Source: an uncultured beta proteobacterium
Lineage (GTDB): Bacteria; Pseudomonadota; Gammaproteobacteria; Burkholderiales; Rhodocyclaceae
DNA: 6,274 nt
Assembly: GCA_903930395.1 (NCBI GenBank)
Contig: CAIYYE010000249.1
Span: forward strand, 1 to 6,274
Direction of reading: 5' to 3'
The notes beneath the pieces are model-generated. The model made no database searches and was not told the DNA's origin. It saw only the letters and a list, made by a program, of their open reading frames with translations. Both the position numbers and the translations under genes were made by a program. This document shows positions 6,263-6,274 of this stretch, one piece after another. The number at the start of each line of letters is the position of its first letter. Within the stretch, counting starts at the first letter, position 1.

Positions 6263-6274
6263 ACAAGCCCCAAA

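Overview
The window looks like ordinary chromosome from a Gram-negative, motile, respiring bacterium. Moderately high G+C, the protein styles (a proteobacterial ActP/YjcH pair, an Aer-type PAS sensor, a FadR-type GntR regulator beside a B12-dependent mutase) and the gene mix suggest a betaproteobacterium, perhaps of the Rhodocyclales (Dechloromonas/Azonexus-like). That placement is inference from protein resemblance, not from a marker gene. No phage, IS element, CRISPR array, tRNA or rRNA is visible. Genes are tightly packed and no gene-free stretch exceeds 170 bases.

Left to right: (1) 1-597, minus strand, the N-terminal 199 codons of methylmalonyl-CoA mutase, running off the left edge. (2) 598-763, a divergent regulatory region with two back-to-back promoter candidates that share one -35 area, and three short dyads. 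(3) 764-1423, plus strand, a GntR/FCD regulator that probably controls the mutase and itself. (4) 1441-3217, minus strand, an overlapping two-gene unit: a soluble Aer-like PAS protein followed by a membrane-bound MCP signalling protein. This is the layout of a split (CetB/CetA-type) energy-taxis receptor. (5) 3303-3361, a strong intrinsic terminator with a duplicated stem arm. (6) 3360-5353, minus strand, yjcH-actP, the acetate/cation symporter operon, joined by a TAATG stop-start overlap. (7) 5354-5485, a second divergent regulatory region with an inverted repeat between promoter elements. (8) 5486-6262, plus strand, a crotonase-superfamily enzyme that keeps one of the two classical hydratase glutamates.

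The genes share a theme of short-chain acids and acyl-CoAs. ActP imports acetate (and probably related small carboxylates), methylmalonyl-CoA mutase links propionyl-CoA to the TCA cycle, the crotonase acts on an unidentified acyl-CoA, and the PAS/MCP pair probably steers swimming according to redox state. The most interesting points are the split aerotaxis receptor, the non-canonical crotonase near a mutase gene, and the dyad-rich divergent promoter region of the GntR regulator. No wholly new system is evident.
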